Origin: Halioglobus japonicus
GTDB taxonomy: Bacteria; Pseudomonadota; Gammaproteobacteria; Pseudomonadales; Halieaceae
Assembly (NCBI RefSeq): GCF_001983995.1
Contig: NZ_CP019450.1
Coordinates: 682,001 to 746,000 of the forward strand
Reading direction: 5' to 3'
DNA: 64,000 nucleotides
The notes beneath the pieces were generated by a model, which made no database searches, had not been told where the DNA came from, and saw only the letters and a list, made by a program, of their open reading frames with translations. The number at the start of each line of letters is the position of its first letter. Position 1 is the first letter of the stretch. The translations under genes were made by a program, and so were the position numbers. This document shows, one piece after another, positions 51,755-62,389 of the stretch.

Positions 51755-53242
51755 TCAACTGCGGGCGGCGGCCTGCTTGCCGGCCAGGCGGCCTGAGAAA
51801 GTGGCGTCGCCGACCGACATACCGGAGGAGTAGCCGTCGGCCCGGCGGACCACGCCGCAGGCGGTGCGACCGGCTGCGTACAGGCCGGGAACCACGTTGC
51901 GTTGTGGGTCTACCACTTCGCCGGTGGGCAGTGTGTCGAGGCCGCCGAGGGTGAAGTAGGGGACGAAAGCACCACGTCCGGGGGTGATATCCAGCGCCAC
52001 CAGGGGCAGTTCCAGGGTCTGCAGCCACTCTGCGCCTTTGTGGAACTGGGTGTCTTCGCCTGCGGCCACATCTTCGTTGTAGATGTTGATCGTGTTTTCC
52101 AGCGTACCCTTGCGCAGGCCCAGCTCTTCTTCCAGCTCGGCGATGGTCTCGCCGGTGCCCGCAATTGAGGCGCCCATAAAGTTGAACTTCTCGTAGTCGC
52201 CGTACTGCTCCACGGTGAGAATGAAATAAAAGCGATCACCGGGCTGATCGAGCACCGCCTGGCCGAGGCGAGAATGGTAGACGTCTTCGTTGATAAAACG
52301 CTGGCCCTTATCGTTGACCACGATGCCACCGGTAATGCTGGCGGGCGGGTAGTAGGGAATACTGATAAAGCCTTCGTGCATGTTGATGGCGGCGCCACCC
52401 ACAGACATGCCCATCATAATGCCGGTGCCGGTATCGCCGGGGTTGCCGATAGGCTCATTGCCGCGCAGCAGCTTGGGGGCGTATTTCTGCAGCATTTCTT
52501 CGTTCATGTTGAAGCCGCCGGCGCAGAGGATGACGCCCTTGCGAGCGCGCACGTTGAGTTCTTTCTTGCCCTGACGGATAACCAGGCCCGCTACCGCGCC
52601 TTCGTCATCCGCAATCAGGCACAGCGCGCGGGTTTCGTACTCCACGGTGATGCTGTCGCGCTTTTCAACATTCTCGGTGACGATCTTCATGAACAGCGGG
52701 CCGCCGTTATCGCCTTCAATCTCGAGGTTGTGGCCACGGGGGCAGGGCTTGGCGTGGTGGCGGAACGGATAGGCCTTCTCTGACCCTGTGTAGAGCAGGC
52801 AATCGTCGGTGAGGCACATAATGGCCCGCTCCTCGTGGAAGCTGTCCTTGAAGGGCACACCCAGCCCCGTCAGCCAGTCGAAGTGGGCGGAGCTGCTTTC
52901 GCAGTAATTGCGGATCTTGGCTTCGTCAGCCTGGGGCCCGGCGGACATCATCATGTAGGTGACCATGTCTTCGGTCGAGTCATCAAAACCACAGGCCTTC
53001 TGCACCCGGGTGCCGCCACTGCCGCCCATGTAGATCTCGGCGCTGGACATGGCGGTGGAGCCACCACTGGCGCTGGCCAGTTCAAATATGGTGACATCCG
53101 CACCCGCATCAGCGGCCTCAATCGCCGCGCAGCCGCCGGCGCCGCCAAAGCCAACAATGGCTACGTCGGTTTCCTTGTCCCAGTTGCTCACGTCGCGAAC
53201 GTGGCGTGGCTGGGTGGGGGTGGCCTTTTTGGTGTCACTCAT
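51755..53242 (-). CDS. FAD-dependent 3-ketosteroid dehydrogenase/fumarate reductase-like oxidoreductase
   Basis: The 495-residue flavoprotein has the N-terminal FAD motif DVAIVGFGGAGGCAAIEAADAGADV (in two parts), ELASASGGSTAMSSAEIYMGG, and the C-terminal FAD motif GLYAAGRTACG. The layout is that of 3-ketosteroid Delta1-dehydrogenase and soluble fumarate-reductase flavoproteins without haem. No signal peptide is seen. The substrate is not evident; steroid or other ring dehydrogenation is a reasonable guess. It is divergent from rdgC. Confidence 0.82.
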   Translation of the reverse strand: MSDTKKATPTQPRHVRDVSNWDKETDVAIVGFGGAGGCAAIEAADAGADVTIFELASASGGSTAMSSAEIYMGGSGGTRVQKACGFDDSTEDMVTYMMMSAGPQADEAKIRNYCESSSAHFDWLTGLGVPFKDSFHEERAIMCLTDDCLLYTGSEKAYPFRHHAKPCPRGHNLEIEGDNGGPLFMKIVTENVEKRDSITVEYETRALCLIADDEGAVAGLVIRQGKKELNVRARKGVILCAGGFNMNEEMLQKYAPKLLRGNEPIGNPGDTGTGIMMGMSVGGAAINMHEGFISIPYYPPASITGGIVVNDKGQRFINEDVYHSRLGQAVLDQPGDRFYFILTVEQYGDYEKFNFMGASIAGTGETIAELEEELGLRKGTLENTINIYNEDVAAGEDTQFHKGAEWLQTLELPLVALDITPGRGAFVPYFTLGGLDTLPTGEVVDPQRNVVPGLYAAGRTACGVVRRADGYSSGMSVGDATFSGRLAGKQAAARS

Positions 53243-53404
53243 GGCTCTGTCTCAGTGCAGTTGTGTCTGGGAGGCAAATTACACTGCCTGGGGGCGAAGA
53301 TAACAACGGTCCAGGCGGCCGCAATGGTTAACATTTTGTACACGGCCCTCTTTTTGGCCCGCGGCTGGGGTACAATCAGCCGCTTTTGCCAGAGCAGTAT
53401 AACT

Positions 53405-54310
53405 ATGTGGTTTAAGAACATCCGGGCCTACCGCCTCACCACTCCCTTTGATTTGTCCGCCGAACAGCTGGGAGAACAACTGGCGCAGCGGGCCTTTGAG
53501 CCCTGCGCCAAGTCCCAGGCGCTGTCCCTGGGATGGGTTGCCCCCCTGGGCGAAGAATCCGGTGAGCTTGCCCATTCTGCGGGCGGTCGCCTGCTGATCA
53601 AGCTCAAGCGTGAAGAGAAGCTCCTGCCCTCCACGGTGGTGCGTGAGCAGCTCGAGGAAAAAGTGGCACACATCGAGGAAGAGCAGGCCCGCAAGGTGTA
53701 TCGCAAGGAGCGCCTGACCCTCAAAGACGAGATCATCCAGGATTGCCTGCCCCGCGCATTCAGCCGCTCCAGTGCGGTTTTCGCCTACATTGACACCCGC
53801 GCCAACTGGATTTTTGTGGATGCCGCCAGCGCCGCCCGGGCCGAGGAATTGCTCAACCTGTTGCGCGAATGTATCGGCAGCTTTCCGGTGGTGCTGCCTC
53901 AGGTGAACAACGCCCCTTCGGCGACCATGACCGGTTGGCTGGCCCACCAGAACCTGCCTGACGATTTCGTTCTGGGGGAAGAGTGTGAGCTCCGTGAACT
54001 CGGCGAGGAAGGTGGCGTGGTGCGCTGTCGCGGCGTTGATTTGTTAAGTGAAGAGGTGGAAACTCACCTCAATGCCGGTAAACAGGTTTCGCGCCTGGCC
54101 CTGCAGTGGGAAGAGCGCGTAAAACTGGTGCTGGCGGAAGATCTGTGCCTTAGGCGCCTGAAGTTCTCAGAAGAGCTGATGAAAGAAAACGACGACATTC
54201 CCGAAGCCGATAACGCCGCTCGTCTCGACGCGGATTTCGCGCTGATGTCCGACGCTATTACCGGCCTGCAGGATCGCGTCATCACCATTTTCGGTGGCGA
54301 GGCGGAATAG
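53405..54310 (+). CDS. rdgC: Recombination-associated protein RdgC
   Basis: The 301-residue protein starts at ATG 53405 (MWFKNIRAYRLTTPFDL), the standard RdgC N-terminus. RdgC forms a ring dimer around DNA and restrains RecA. PCAKSQALSLGWVAPLG and RLLIKLKREEKLLP are well conserved. The frame stays open upstream to 52835 on the strand opposite the FAD gene, but this is a chance extension. Confidence 0.96.
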   Translation: MWFKNIRAYRLTTPFDLSAEQLGEQLAQRAFEPCAKSQALSLGWVAPLGEESGELAHSAGGRLLIKLKREEKLLPSTVVREQLEEKVAHIEEEQARKVYRKERLTLKDEIIQDCLPRAFSRSSAVFAYIDTRANWIFVDAASAARAEELLNLLRECIGSFPVVLPQVNNAPSATMTGWLAHQNLPDDFVLGEECELRELGEEGGVVRCRGVDLLSEEVETHLNAGKQVSRLALQWEERVKLVLAEDLCLRRLKFSEELMKENDDIPEADNAARLDADFALMSDAITGLQDRVITIFGGEAE

Positions 54311-54313
54311 GTT

Positions 54314-55408
54314 TTGAGCCAGCGCCCGGACACCCAGGATTACCGAGCGCTTTTTCTTGCCGACGCGCCCATGATGGACATGCGGGCGCCTCAGGAATTC
54401 GATAAGGGCGCCTTTCCCAGCGCCCACAGCCTGCCGGTGATGACTGACATCGAGCGCGCCAAGGTGGGCACCTGTTACAAGCGCGATGGCCAGGAGGCCG
54501 CAATCGAGCTGGGCCATCGCCTGGTGAGTGGCGAGGTGCGCGCCGAGCGTCTGGCGGCATGGCGCGAATTTGCCCAGGCCCACCCCGACGGTTATCTCTA
54601 TTGCTTTCGCGGCGGCCTGCGCTCGCAGACGGTGCGCCAGTGGCTGCGCGACGAGGGTATCGATTACCCGCTGGTGATAGGCGGCTACAAGGCCATGCGC
54701 CGGTTTCTCATCGACGAACTGGAGCGCTCCCTCGCTACCGCAGATATTGTCCTGATCGGCGGAAAAACCGGCACCGGTAAAACACGGGTTGTGTGGGATT
54801 TGTCCGACTGCATTGATCTCGAAGGGCTGGCCAATCACCGCGGCTCTACCTTTGGCCAGATGCCCAGCCCTCAGCCCAGCCAGATCGACTTCGAGAACCA
54901 GCTCAGCATTGCGTTTATGAAACTGCTCAATCGCGCCGGGCCGCGGGTATATCTCGAAGATGAGGGCCGCCTGATCGGCCGCCTGTACCTGCCGGAAATT
55001 CTGCGCGACAAAATGAAGCATGCACCGCTGGTGATTGTCGAGCAAAACCTGGCGGAGCGGGTGGATGTCGTTATCGACGATTACATTGTCGATCTCGGTG
55101 AGCGCTACCGCACGTTGTACGGTGACGACGGCCATGCGCGCCACGCCCAGAAGTTGCAGGACGATCTTGCCAAAATTCGCAAACGCCTCGGGGGTGAGCG
55201 CCACCAGCAGATGAGCGCGGTTATGGCCGATGCATTTGCCGCCCAGGCAGCAAGCGGAGACCTGCAGGGCCACCGGGAATGGATCGGCTTTCTGCTCGAG
55301 AAATATTACGACCCCATGTACGAATACCAGCTGGAACAACGCGAGGGTGAAGTACTGTTCAGCGGCAGCCGGGATGAAGTGGTGTGCTGGTGTGAGGGAG
55401 CGCGCTGA
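54314..55408 (+). CDS. mnmH: tRNA 2-selenouridine synthase (MnmH/SelU)
   Basis: The 364-residue protein has an N-terminal rhodanese domain with the catalytic Cys97 in YCFRGGLRSQ and a C-terminal P-loop domain with Walker A GKTGTGKT (150-157). It replaces sulfur by selenium in 2-thiouridine at the tRNA wobble position, using selenophosphate from SelD, encoded next. It starts at TTG 54314, three bases after rdgC; the ribosome binding site is weak. Confidence 0.95.
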   Translation: MSQRPDTQDYRALFLADAPMMDMRAPQEFDKGAFPSAHSLPVMTDIERAKVGTCYKRDGQEAAIELGHRLVSGEVRAERLAAWREFAQAHPDGYLYCFRGGLRSQTVRQWLRDEGIDYPLVIGGYKAMRRFLIDELERSLATADIVLIGGKTGTGKTRVVWDLSDCIDLEGLANHRGSTFGQMPSPQPSQIDFENQLSIAFMKLLNRAGPRVYLEDEGRLIGRLYLPEILRDKMKHAPLVIVEQNLAERVDVVIDDYIVDLGERYRTLYGDDGHARHAQKLQDDLAKIRKRLGGERHQQMSAVMADAFAAQAASGDLQGHREWIGFLLEKYYDPMYEYQLEQREGEVLFSGSRDEVVCWCEGAR

Positions 55409-57603
55409 ATGCAGGCCCAGGCCGAGTATGTGCGCGACCTGGTGCTGGTCGGCGGCGGCCATGCCCATGTACTCGCACTGCGGATGCTGGCCATGCAGCC
55501 ACTGGCCGGATTGCGTACCACCCTGATTTCACCGGCCAGCCATACGCCATACTCGGGCATGTTGCCGGGCCTGGTGGCGGAACACTATCAGTTTGAAGAC
55601 ACCCACATCGATCTGGCCCGCCTGTGTCAGTGGGCAGGAGCGCGGTTCGTCGCTGCTGAAGTGACTGGTTTGGACCCGCATGCGAAGACCCTGCAACTGG
55701 CCGGGCGCCCGCCTGTGGAATATGACGTGGTCAGCCTGGATATTGGCTCTCAACCTGAGCTTGATTCCGTGCCCGGCGCCCGCGCGCATTCTGTACCTGT
55801 GAAACCGGTTGCCGGCCTGTGGCAGCGCTGGCGTGAACTCGAGGGTCGCCTGGCGGAATCGACCGCTGACCATCGCGTGGTCGTCGTGGGCGGCGGCGCC
55901 GGCAGCGTAGAACTGGTGTTGGCGATGGCCCACGCCCAGGCGCATAACCATTTGAAGTTCGACCTGATTTGTGGGGCGACGGAAATCCTGCAGGGTTATA
56001 ACCGGGGTGCCAGAGCGGCAACCGAGCGCGCCCTGAAAGCCTTCGGCATTAACCTGCACCTCGACAGCCGCGTCGCCGAAGTGGAAGACGCCGCGCTGGT
56101 GTTAACCGACGGCACGCGCCACCTCTACGACGATTTGTTCTGGTGTACCGGCGCCGCTGCCGCAGCCTGGGTGGCAGACAGCGGCCTAGCCTGTGACGAC
56201 CGGGGTTTCCTCCGAATTAGCAACACCTTGCAGTCCGTAGATCACCCCGATGTATTTGGCGCTGGCGATATCGCTTCGCAAGACGAATACCCGCGGCCCA
56301 AGGCCGGCGTATATGCGGTGCGCCAGGGCCCCGTGCTGGCGGCCAACCTGCGCGCCTATTTGCTGGGCAAGCCATTGCGCGAGCACCGCCCGCAGCAGCG
56401 TTTTCTGTCACTGGTGTCGCTGGGGGATCGCAACGCCGCTGCCGATCGCGGGCCACTGTATGCCTCCGGTGGCTGGGTCTGGCGCTGGAAAGATCGCATC
56501 GACCGCGAATTTATGGGCCGTTTCGAAAACCTGCCGCCAATGCCTGCGACGACAACCGGCGAGGCGATACCCGGTGCCCTGGACCCACATCGCCAGGCCC
56601 ACTGTGGCGGCTGTGGCGCCAAGGTAGGGGCTCGCGGTCTGGCCGCCACTCTGGCGAGGCTGGCGATGGCATTTCCTGACCATTGCCCGGTACCAGGTGA
56701 TGGCGACGATGCAGCGACAATCCTGGGTGAGGCCGGCCAGCCCACCTTGCAAAGCGTTGATGTGCTGCGCCAGCTGGTGGCCGATCCCTGGCTGATGGGG
56801 CGCATTGCGGCCAACCATGCCCTGAGTGATCTTTACGCCTGCGGTGTGCGCCCGGTGTCTGCGCTGGCAGCGGTGACATTGCCCTTTGCCAGCGGCTCAC
56901 TGCTGCAGCGCGAGTTGGAGCAGTTGCTCGCCGGGCCCTGCACGAGTTCAGCCAAGTGGATTGCCAGCTGGCTGGCGGCCACAGTATGCAGGGCCCGGAA
57001 TTACAGCTTGGGTTTACCGTTAACGGCCAGCCCATGGACAGCGCCCGGGGCGTGATGACAAAACGCGGTATGCAGGCCGGGGATATGCTGGTGCTGACTA
57101 AACCGCTGGGCACAGGCGTGTTGTTCGCAGCGCACATGGCGCTGCACGCCGATGGCCGCGATGTTCAGGCGGCTATCGACATGATGCTGCAGAGCAATGC
57201 GTGGGCAGCGGAACTGGCGCTTGGCCACGGTGCCCGGGCCTGTACCGATATCACCGGCTTTGGTCTGCTCGGCCATCTGCTGGAAATGCTCGACGAGCAG
57301 GTCAGTGTGCAGTTGATTGCTGAAGTGATTCCGGCACTGTCGGGTGCCAGGGAGCAGCTCGCTGCGGGCGTGCGCAGTTCCATGCACGAAGCCAATGCGC
57401 AGGCGCTTGCGGCACTGTATGTAGGCGCGGATACAGGGTTTGAGATTCTGGTCGATCCCCAGACCAGTGGTGGCTTGTTGGTGGCACTGCCCGCCGGCAA
57501 AGCCGACGCCTACTGCCAGGCCCTGCATGATGCCGGGTATGCCGAGGCGAGCATTATTGGCCGTGCCGAGCCCCGCGGAGTTGCTCCGGTCCGGCTCAGC
57601 TAG
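55409..57603 (+). CDS. selD: NADH-dehydrogenase-like oxidoreductase fused to selenide, water dikinase (SelD), frameshifted
   Basis: Residues 1-375 are a pyridine-nucleotide-disulfide oxidoreductase of NDH-2 type: FAD motif LVLVGGGHAHVLAL, second nucleotide motif VVVVGGGAGSVELVLAM, and FGAGDIAS. Residues from about 395 are SelD, with the catalytic GCGAK (Cys402, Lys405), which makes selenophosphate. After LAGP (about residue 508) the frame shifts. One added base in GGGCCC (56931-56938) gives LLAGALHEFSQVDCQLAGGHSM and continues to 57603, in all 731 residues. Fusions of this kind are known. It begins directly at the mnmH stop, so it probably supplies MnmH. Confidence 0.92.
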
Positions 57604-58667
57604 GGCCAGACGCCTGCCAGGTTGCCCTGGGTAATCCGCACTTGCTGACCTTCCTGCAGGCGTTCAGCACCGCGCACTACAACCTGATCGTCACGATTCA
57701 ATTCGCCATCCACCGCAATCATACTGCCGCGGCCAGCCAGCGGTTGTACCGGTACTTTCACCGCTGTGCCTTCGGCAGAGACGGTATAGACATAGGCCTC
57801 CTTGTCGCGCAGCACCAGTGCATCGCGCGGAACGCTGAGGGCGCTACCGGTTTCGCCGTCGGGGATTTCGACAGTCACCGCCTCGCCGATCAGCCAGTTA
57901 CCGGCGGGAATCGCCAGGCGTAGTTCCATCATGCGCGAGCGACTGTCACCGACCGGCACCATGCCGCGGATGGGCGCCATGGCGCGGCGGTCGCCGGCCT
58001 CTACCTGCACCTCGGCATTGAGCTCATTAAAGTGTGCAGCGCGCAGCGGCGCATTAACAGACACTTCCAGCGCCTGGGTATCGACCAGGCGCACGATGGC
58101 GGCGCCGATATTGGTGTACTCACCGGTCATCATTTCGCGGCTGGCCACCACGCCAGGGAAGGGTGCGCGCACCTGGGCGAGTTCCAGGTCGTAGCGGGTC
58201 CGGTCTCGGGCCACCTCGGCAATACGTTGTTGCTGCAATAACATTTCCAGCTGGGAGCGCACCTGATCCAGCTCCGATTGGGCCATGTTGTTGGTGATGG
58301 CGAGCTTTTCCAGGCGCCCGATCTGGCGCTGGTTGTACTGAATATCTGCTTCCAGCCGGGCAATTTCCGCTTCGTTGTCGCGCAGCTGTAGTTGCAGGCG
58401 ATGGTCGTCGATGCGGGCCACGGCGTCGCCGGCGGCTACTTGTTGGCCCACCTGGGCGACCCAGGTCAGACGGCCGCTGATCTCGGTGGCAATCATGGCG
58501 TCGCGGGTACTGATGACGGTGCCGGGCAGGCGCACAACCGCACTGGTCACGCCTTCGCTGACATCTGCTACCTCAACGGCGACCGCGGTGCCCTCCGCAA
58601 GCGTTGGGCTGGCCAGCAGCGCCAGTGCGAGCAGTGGGGAGGCTAGGGAGCGTTTGTTGAAGTTCAT
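57600..58667 (-). CDS. RND efflux periplasmic adaptor subunit
   Basis: The 355-residue membrane fusion protein has a signal peptide (about 1-24, ALLASPTLA), then the lipoyl half VVRLPGTVISTRDAMIATEISGRLTWVAQVGQQV (in sections). A coiled-coil hairpin (about 85-150) and beta-barrel and membrane-proximal domains follow (SVPRDALVLRDKEAYVYTV). It links the permease, 15 bp upstream, to an outer-membrane channel that is not encoded here. The end overlaps the convergent selD stop. Confidence 0.9.
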   Translation of the reverse strand: MNFNKRSLASPLLALALLASPTLAEGTAVAVEVADVSEGVTSAVVRLPGTVISTRDAMIATEISGRLTWVAQVGQQVAAGDAVARIDDHRLQLQLRDNEAEIARLEADIQYNQRQIGRLEKLAITNNMAQSELDQVRSQLEMLLQQQRIAEVARDRTRYDLELAQVRAPFPGVVASREMMTGEYTNIGAAIVRLVDTQALEVSVNAPLRAAHFNELNAEVQVEAGDRRAMAPIRGMVPVGDSRSRMMELRLAIPAGNWLIGEAVTVEIPDGETGSALSVPRDALVLRDKEAYVYTVSAEGTAVKVPVQPLAGRGSMIAVDGELNRDDQVVVRGAERLQEGQQVRITQGNLAGVWP

Positions 58668-58682
58668 AATAGGTTCCTCATC

Positions 58683-61600
58683 TCAGGCGACGGACTGCAG
58701 GGCGGGGGTGGGTTTACGGCCACCATCGCCGGTAATCACGCCGCTGTGACTTTCACCCATGCGCAGGAAACATGGGAGTAATAACAGGGTGAATAAGGTA
58801 CTCACGCACATACCGCCGACAATCACCGCCGCGAGGCCGCGGTAAATTACGCTGCCTTCAGCGGGCATGAGCAGCAGCGGCAGCATGCCGAAGATGCTGG
58901 TGAGAGTGCTCATAAAGATGGGCCGCAGCCGGGTAAGCAGGGCCTGTTCCACGGCCCGGTGGCGGCTGACGCCTTCGCGCTCGGCGCTGCGGGTCTGGTG
59001 CACCAGCAAGATGGCATTGTTCACCACCAGCCCCAGCAGAATCACAAAGCCGATCATGGTCAGCAGGTCCAGGGGCTGGAAGGTCACCAGGTTGAGCAGA
59101 CGAATGGCGAAGATACCGCCAGCCATGGCCAGCGGCATGGCCAGTACGACCAGCAGGCTATCTTTCATGGAGCGGAACAGGGCGGCCATGAGCAGGAACA
59201 ACACCACCAGCGCCAGCCCGAAGTTGCTGGCCATGGATGCGATGGCCCGGTTCAGTGCGCTGGCACTGCCGCCGTAGAGAATGCTGCCCTCTTCGCCGAG
59301 AGCGGCGACGATCTGTGGCTCGGCCTGGGTCTCGATGGTGCTCAGTACGTGCTCGAGCGACATGTCCTCGGGCGGACGCACGCTGAGGGTAATGGTGCGG
59401 CGGCTGTCGATACGGCGCAGCTGGCTGGGGCCAACGGTGCGATCAATCTCCACTAGCTCGGCCAGCGGTACCAGGCTGCCCGCTGGCGTGGCCAACGGCA
59501 CCGACCCGAGTTCCTCTGGCGAATCCCACTTGGCGGAACGCAGGATGATATTCATGCGTTTTTCGCCGTCGAAATGTTCGCCCACATAGAGACCGTTGCC
59601 GAGGGCGCGTACCAGGGTACCCATATCGCGACGGGCCCAGCCGGCTTCGGCGATCTGCCGGTCACGGGGAGTGAGCTTGAGTTCCGGTTCCGATTGTTCG
59701 AGGTTGGGCCCCACGCGGATGCTGGCCTCCGGGAGAGCCTCGCGCAGCAACGTTTCACCCAGGGCCGCAGCCTCGGTGAGCACTTCGCGATCACGGGCCT
59801 GCAGGTGCAGGTCGATAACCCGGTCTCCGCCAAAACCGCCGAACAAATTGCCCTGGGAAGCAAAGTGCTGCAGGTCGGGCAGGTCGGCGAAGATCTCCTC
59901 GTTGATGATTTTTTCAAGTTCCTTCACCCGCGACTGGTCTTTAACTCGGGCACCCATGCCGCCGCCGTCACCCCAGGTGAGGATGTAGTAGTTCTTCAGG
60001 GCGGGCTCGCGTTCACCGCTCATCAGCGGCGCCATCCGCTCATCCAGTACCCGCACATATTCTTCAGCCACGGTGCGTTCGCTAATCCCGGGGGGAATTG
60101 GAAATAGGCGTCGACTGCATCGCGCTTCACCGGTGGCAGGTAGTCCATCTCCGGCATCAGGGTGTAGCTGCCTAGCAGCGGCACACTGATGAGTGCTGCG
60201 CTTAGCATCCAGCGCTTGGTGGGGGTGGAGGTGGCGCGCATGATGACATTGGCAATGCTGCGCCAGCGGGCTTTGTTGTGATCTTCCAGGGTGCTATCGC
60301 GCAGCCAGGTATTGGCGGCGAGCGGCAATATGGTGACCGCCACTATGAGTGAAACCACCACTGCAATGGCAATCGTGATGGCGAGGTCGCCGAACAATTG
60401 CCCCTCAACCTCGCGCATGAAAATGACCGGCAGGAAGATGGCCACCGTGGTGGCGGTGGAGGCGAGGAGCGCCCCCCAGACCTGGCGGGCGCCCTGCAGC
60501 GATGCATCGTAAGTACTCAGCCCTTTCTCGCGCAGGCGGACAATGTTCTCCAGTACGACGATGGCCGCATCGAGCACCATGCCCACCGCGAACGCCAGGC
60601 CGGCGAGGGAAATAATATTCAACGTACGGCCCGTGAGCTTGAGAACGATGAACGTGGCCAATAGCGACACGGGTATAGCGATGGCAACGATGAGCGTGGC
60701 CCGGAAGCGGCGCAGAAACCACCATAGAATGCCAACGGCGAGCAGAATACCCAGCAGGATATTGCCGCCGACCATGCCAATGGCGCGGTTGATAAACACT
60801 GATGCATCGAAGGACTGGACCATGACCAGGCCGCGATCTTTCACCGGCCCCTCGTTGAGTTCTTCCACCACGGCCTTTACGGCGTTGAGTGTTTGCAATG
60901 CGTTGGCACTGCTCTCCTTGTCGATGCGCAGCGAGATGGCCGGGTTGCCATTCTGGGTGCGGCCTACCCATTGCTCCCCGCGAGTGACTTTCACTTCGGC
61001 GATATCACCCAGGCGTACCGGGCGGCCGTCGCGCCATTCGAGTACAAACTCGCTCAGTTCTTCGGGCTCATAGCGGCCGGCAAACCGCAGGGTGTACTGG
61101 CGCCGACCCACTTCGACAAAGCCGCCGCTGACATCGTTGGCGCGACCGAGCATCGCTGCAGTGTTGGTAAGGGTAATGCCCAGCTGTGCGGCGCGCTCCG
61201 GATCAAACAGGATTTCCAGTTCCTGCTCGCCGGCGCCGTTGTCCATGGTGTTGACGCGGGCCACACCCGGCACAGCCTCAATGGCCGGGCGCAGTACATC
61301 CTCGGCAAACTGAATGTAATCGTTAATCTGCCCGGGCGTGCCCGGCAGTAATTGTAAGAAGAAGAAGGTCAGGGCCGGGGTGTCACCATTGCCACCACCA
61401 AGCATGATGACCGGCTGGGTGGCATCCCGCGGCAGTGGATCGAGCCTGTTCATGCGGGAGATCACTTCAATGAGCGTGCGCTGCATGTCGGTTTCCAGGC
61501 CGAACTCGAGGTTAATCCAGGCGTTGCCCGCATTGGCATAGGCCGCCATTTCCTGCAGCCCCGGAATGCCGCGCAACACTGATTCGATGGGCTCAACAAT

Positions 61601-61786
61601 TTCCGACTCGATCTCGCGCGGTGAGGCCGCGCGCCAGCCCGTCTGGATAGAGATGGTTGGATTCTCGATATTGGGAAACAGCTGGATCGGCAGCTGGCTC
61701 AGGCTGTAGGCGCCAAAAAATAGAATGACAGCCACGGCCACCGCAACGCCGGCGGGATTTTTGAGTGATTTCTCAGTCAGGTTCAC
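58683..61786 (-). CDS. RND efflux permease, frameshifted in the middle
   Basis: The N-terminal part (from GTG 61786 or ATG 61801) has the HAE-family start LTEKSLKNPAGVAVAVAVILFF, the first periplasmic domain and helices 1-6 including the charged FAVGMVLDAAIVVLENI. The C-terminal part has RAIASMASNFGLALVVLFLLMAALFRSM and GLVVNNAILLVHQTR. They are in different frames. One more C in the CCCCCCGGG run (60087-60095 on the plus strand) joins FQFPPG to ISERTVAEEYVRVL and gives one 1034-residue protein, normal for the family. Substrate unknown; relatives export drugs or hydrophobic compounds by proton antiport. Confidence 0.9.
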
Positions 61787-61903
61787 GTTACACCCCTGCA
61801 TGCCAACCTGGTTTATGTCAGGCTGAATTTAGCAAGGGTGCGGGTGAATCGCCCGCGGATTGCGGTGAGTGGTTAGCGGGCTGCGGTGAGTTGCAGCTGA
61901 GAT

Positions 61904-62389
61904 CTAGTCAGCATTGGCAAAGTCCTGCAAGGCCTGCCCGCTCAAGCGGTATCCAACCCATTCACTCATGGCCACAGCGCCACAGGCTTCATAGAAACGA
62001 ATGGAGGGCTCATTCCAGTCCAGCACGTTCCATTCGAACCGGCCGCAGCCTTCCACCACAGTCTGCCTGGCCAGGTATTGCAGAAGTGCCTTGCCGGCGC
62101 CGTGGCCGCGATAATCCGGGGAGACATACAGATCTTCTAGAAAGATGCCGTACTTTCCCAGCCAGGTGGAGAAATTGTAAAAATAGATGGCAAAGCCCAC
62201 GGGCGTGTCGTCGAGGCTGCAGATCAGGCCGTGGGCAAGAGGCTTGTCTCCAAACAGGGCCTCGCGCAGCCCCGCTTCATCGGTGACCACCTCATCGAGG
62301 GCTTTTTCATAAATCGCCAGCTCCCGCACAAAGTGGAAGATCAGGCCGCTGTCTTCGGGCACAGCGGCACGGATGTGTATGTCAGCCAT
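61904..62389 (-). CDS. GNAT-family N-acetyltransferase
   Basis: The 161-residue protein has the acetyl-CoA loop YRGHGAGKALLQYLA, the preceding strand IFLEDLYVSPDYR, and the C-terminal NEPSIRFYEACGA. It most resembles the diamine/polyamine N-acetyltransferase (SSAT-like) subfamily, with RAAVPEDSGLIFHFVRELAIYEK at the N-terminus. The start is ATG 62389, next to the stop of the membrane protein gene (62390). Confidence 0.87.
   Translation of the reverse strand: MADIHIRAAVPEDSGLIFHFVRELAIYEKALDEVVTDEAGLREALFGDKPLAHGLICSLDDTPVGFAIYFYNFSTWLGKYGIFLEDLYVSPDYRGHGAGKALLQYLARQTVVEGCGRFEWNVLDWNEPSIRFYEACGAVAMSEWVGYRLSGQALQDFANAD

Noticed and set aside
53353..53376. Sigma-70 promoter for rdgC with -10 TACAAT (53371)
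   Set aside because: No acceptable -35 lies at 16-18 bp; the only TTG-like hexamer is about 12 bp away.
52835..53404. An N-terminal extension of rdgC by 190 codons
   Set aside because: It lies antisense to the FAD dehydrogenase and RdgC has its normal start at 53405.
52835..54310. A large gene overlapping the FAD dehydrogenase by over 400 bp
   Set aside because: The overlap is antisense noise; RdgC accounts for the coding part.
56931..56938. Selenocysteine UGA readthrough as the cause of the selD split
   Set aside because: The break is a frame change, not an in-frame TGA, and the catalytic position of SelD has an ordinary Cys (402).
60087..60095. Programmed ribosomal frameshift in the RND permease
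   Set aside because: No benefit is apparent from the two half-products, and six other genes in the window show the same one-base loss, so sequencing error is simpler.
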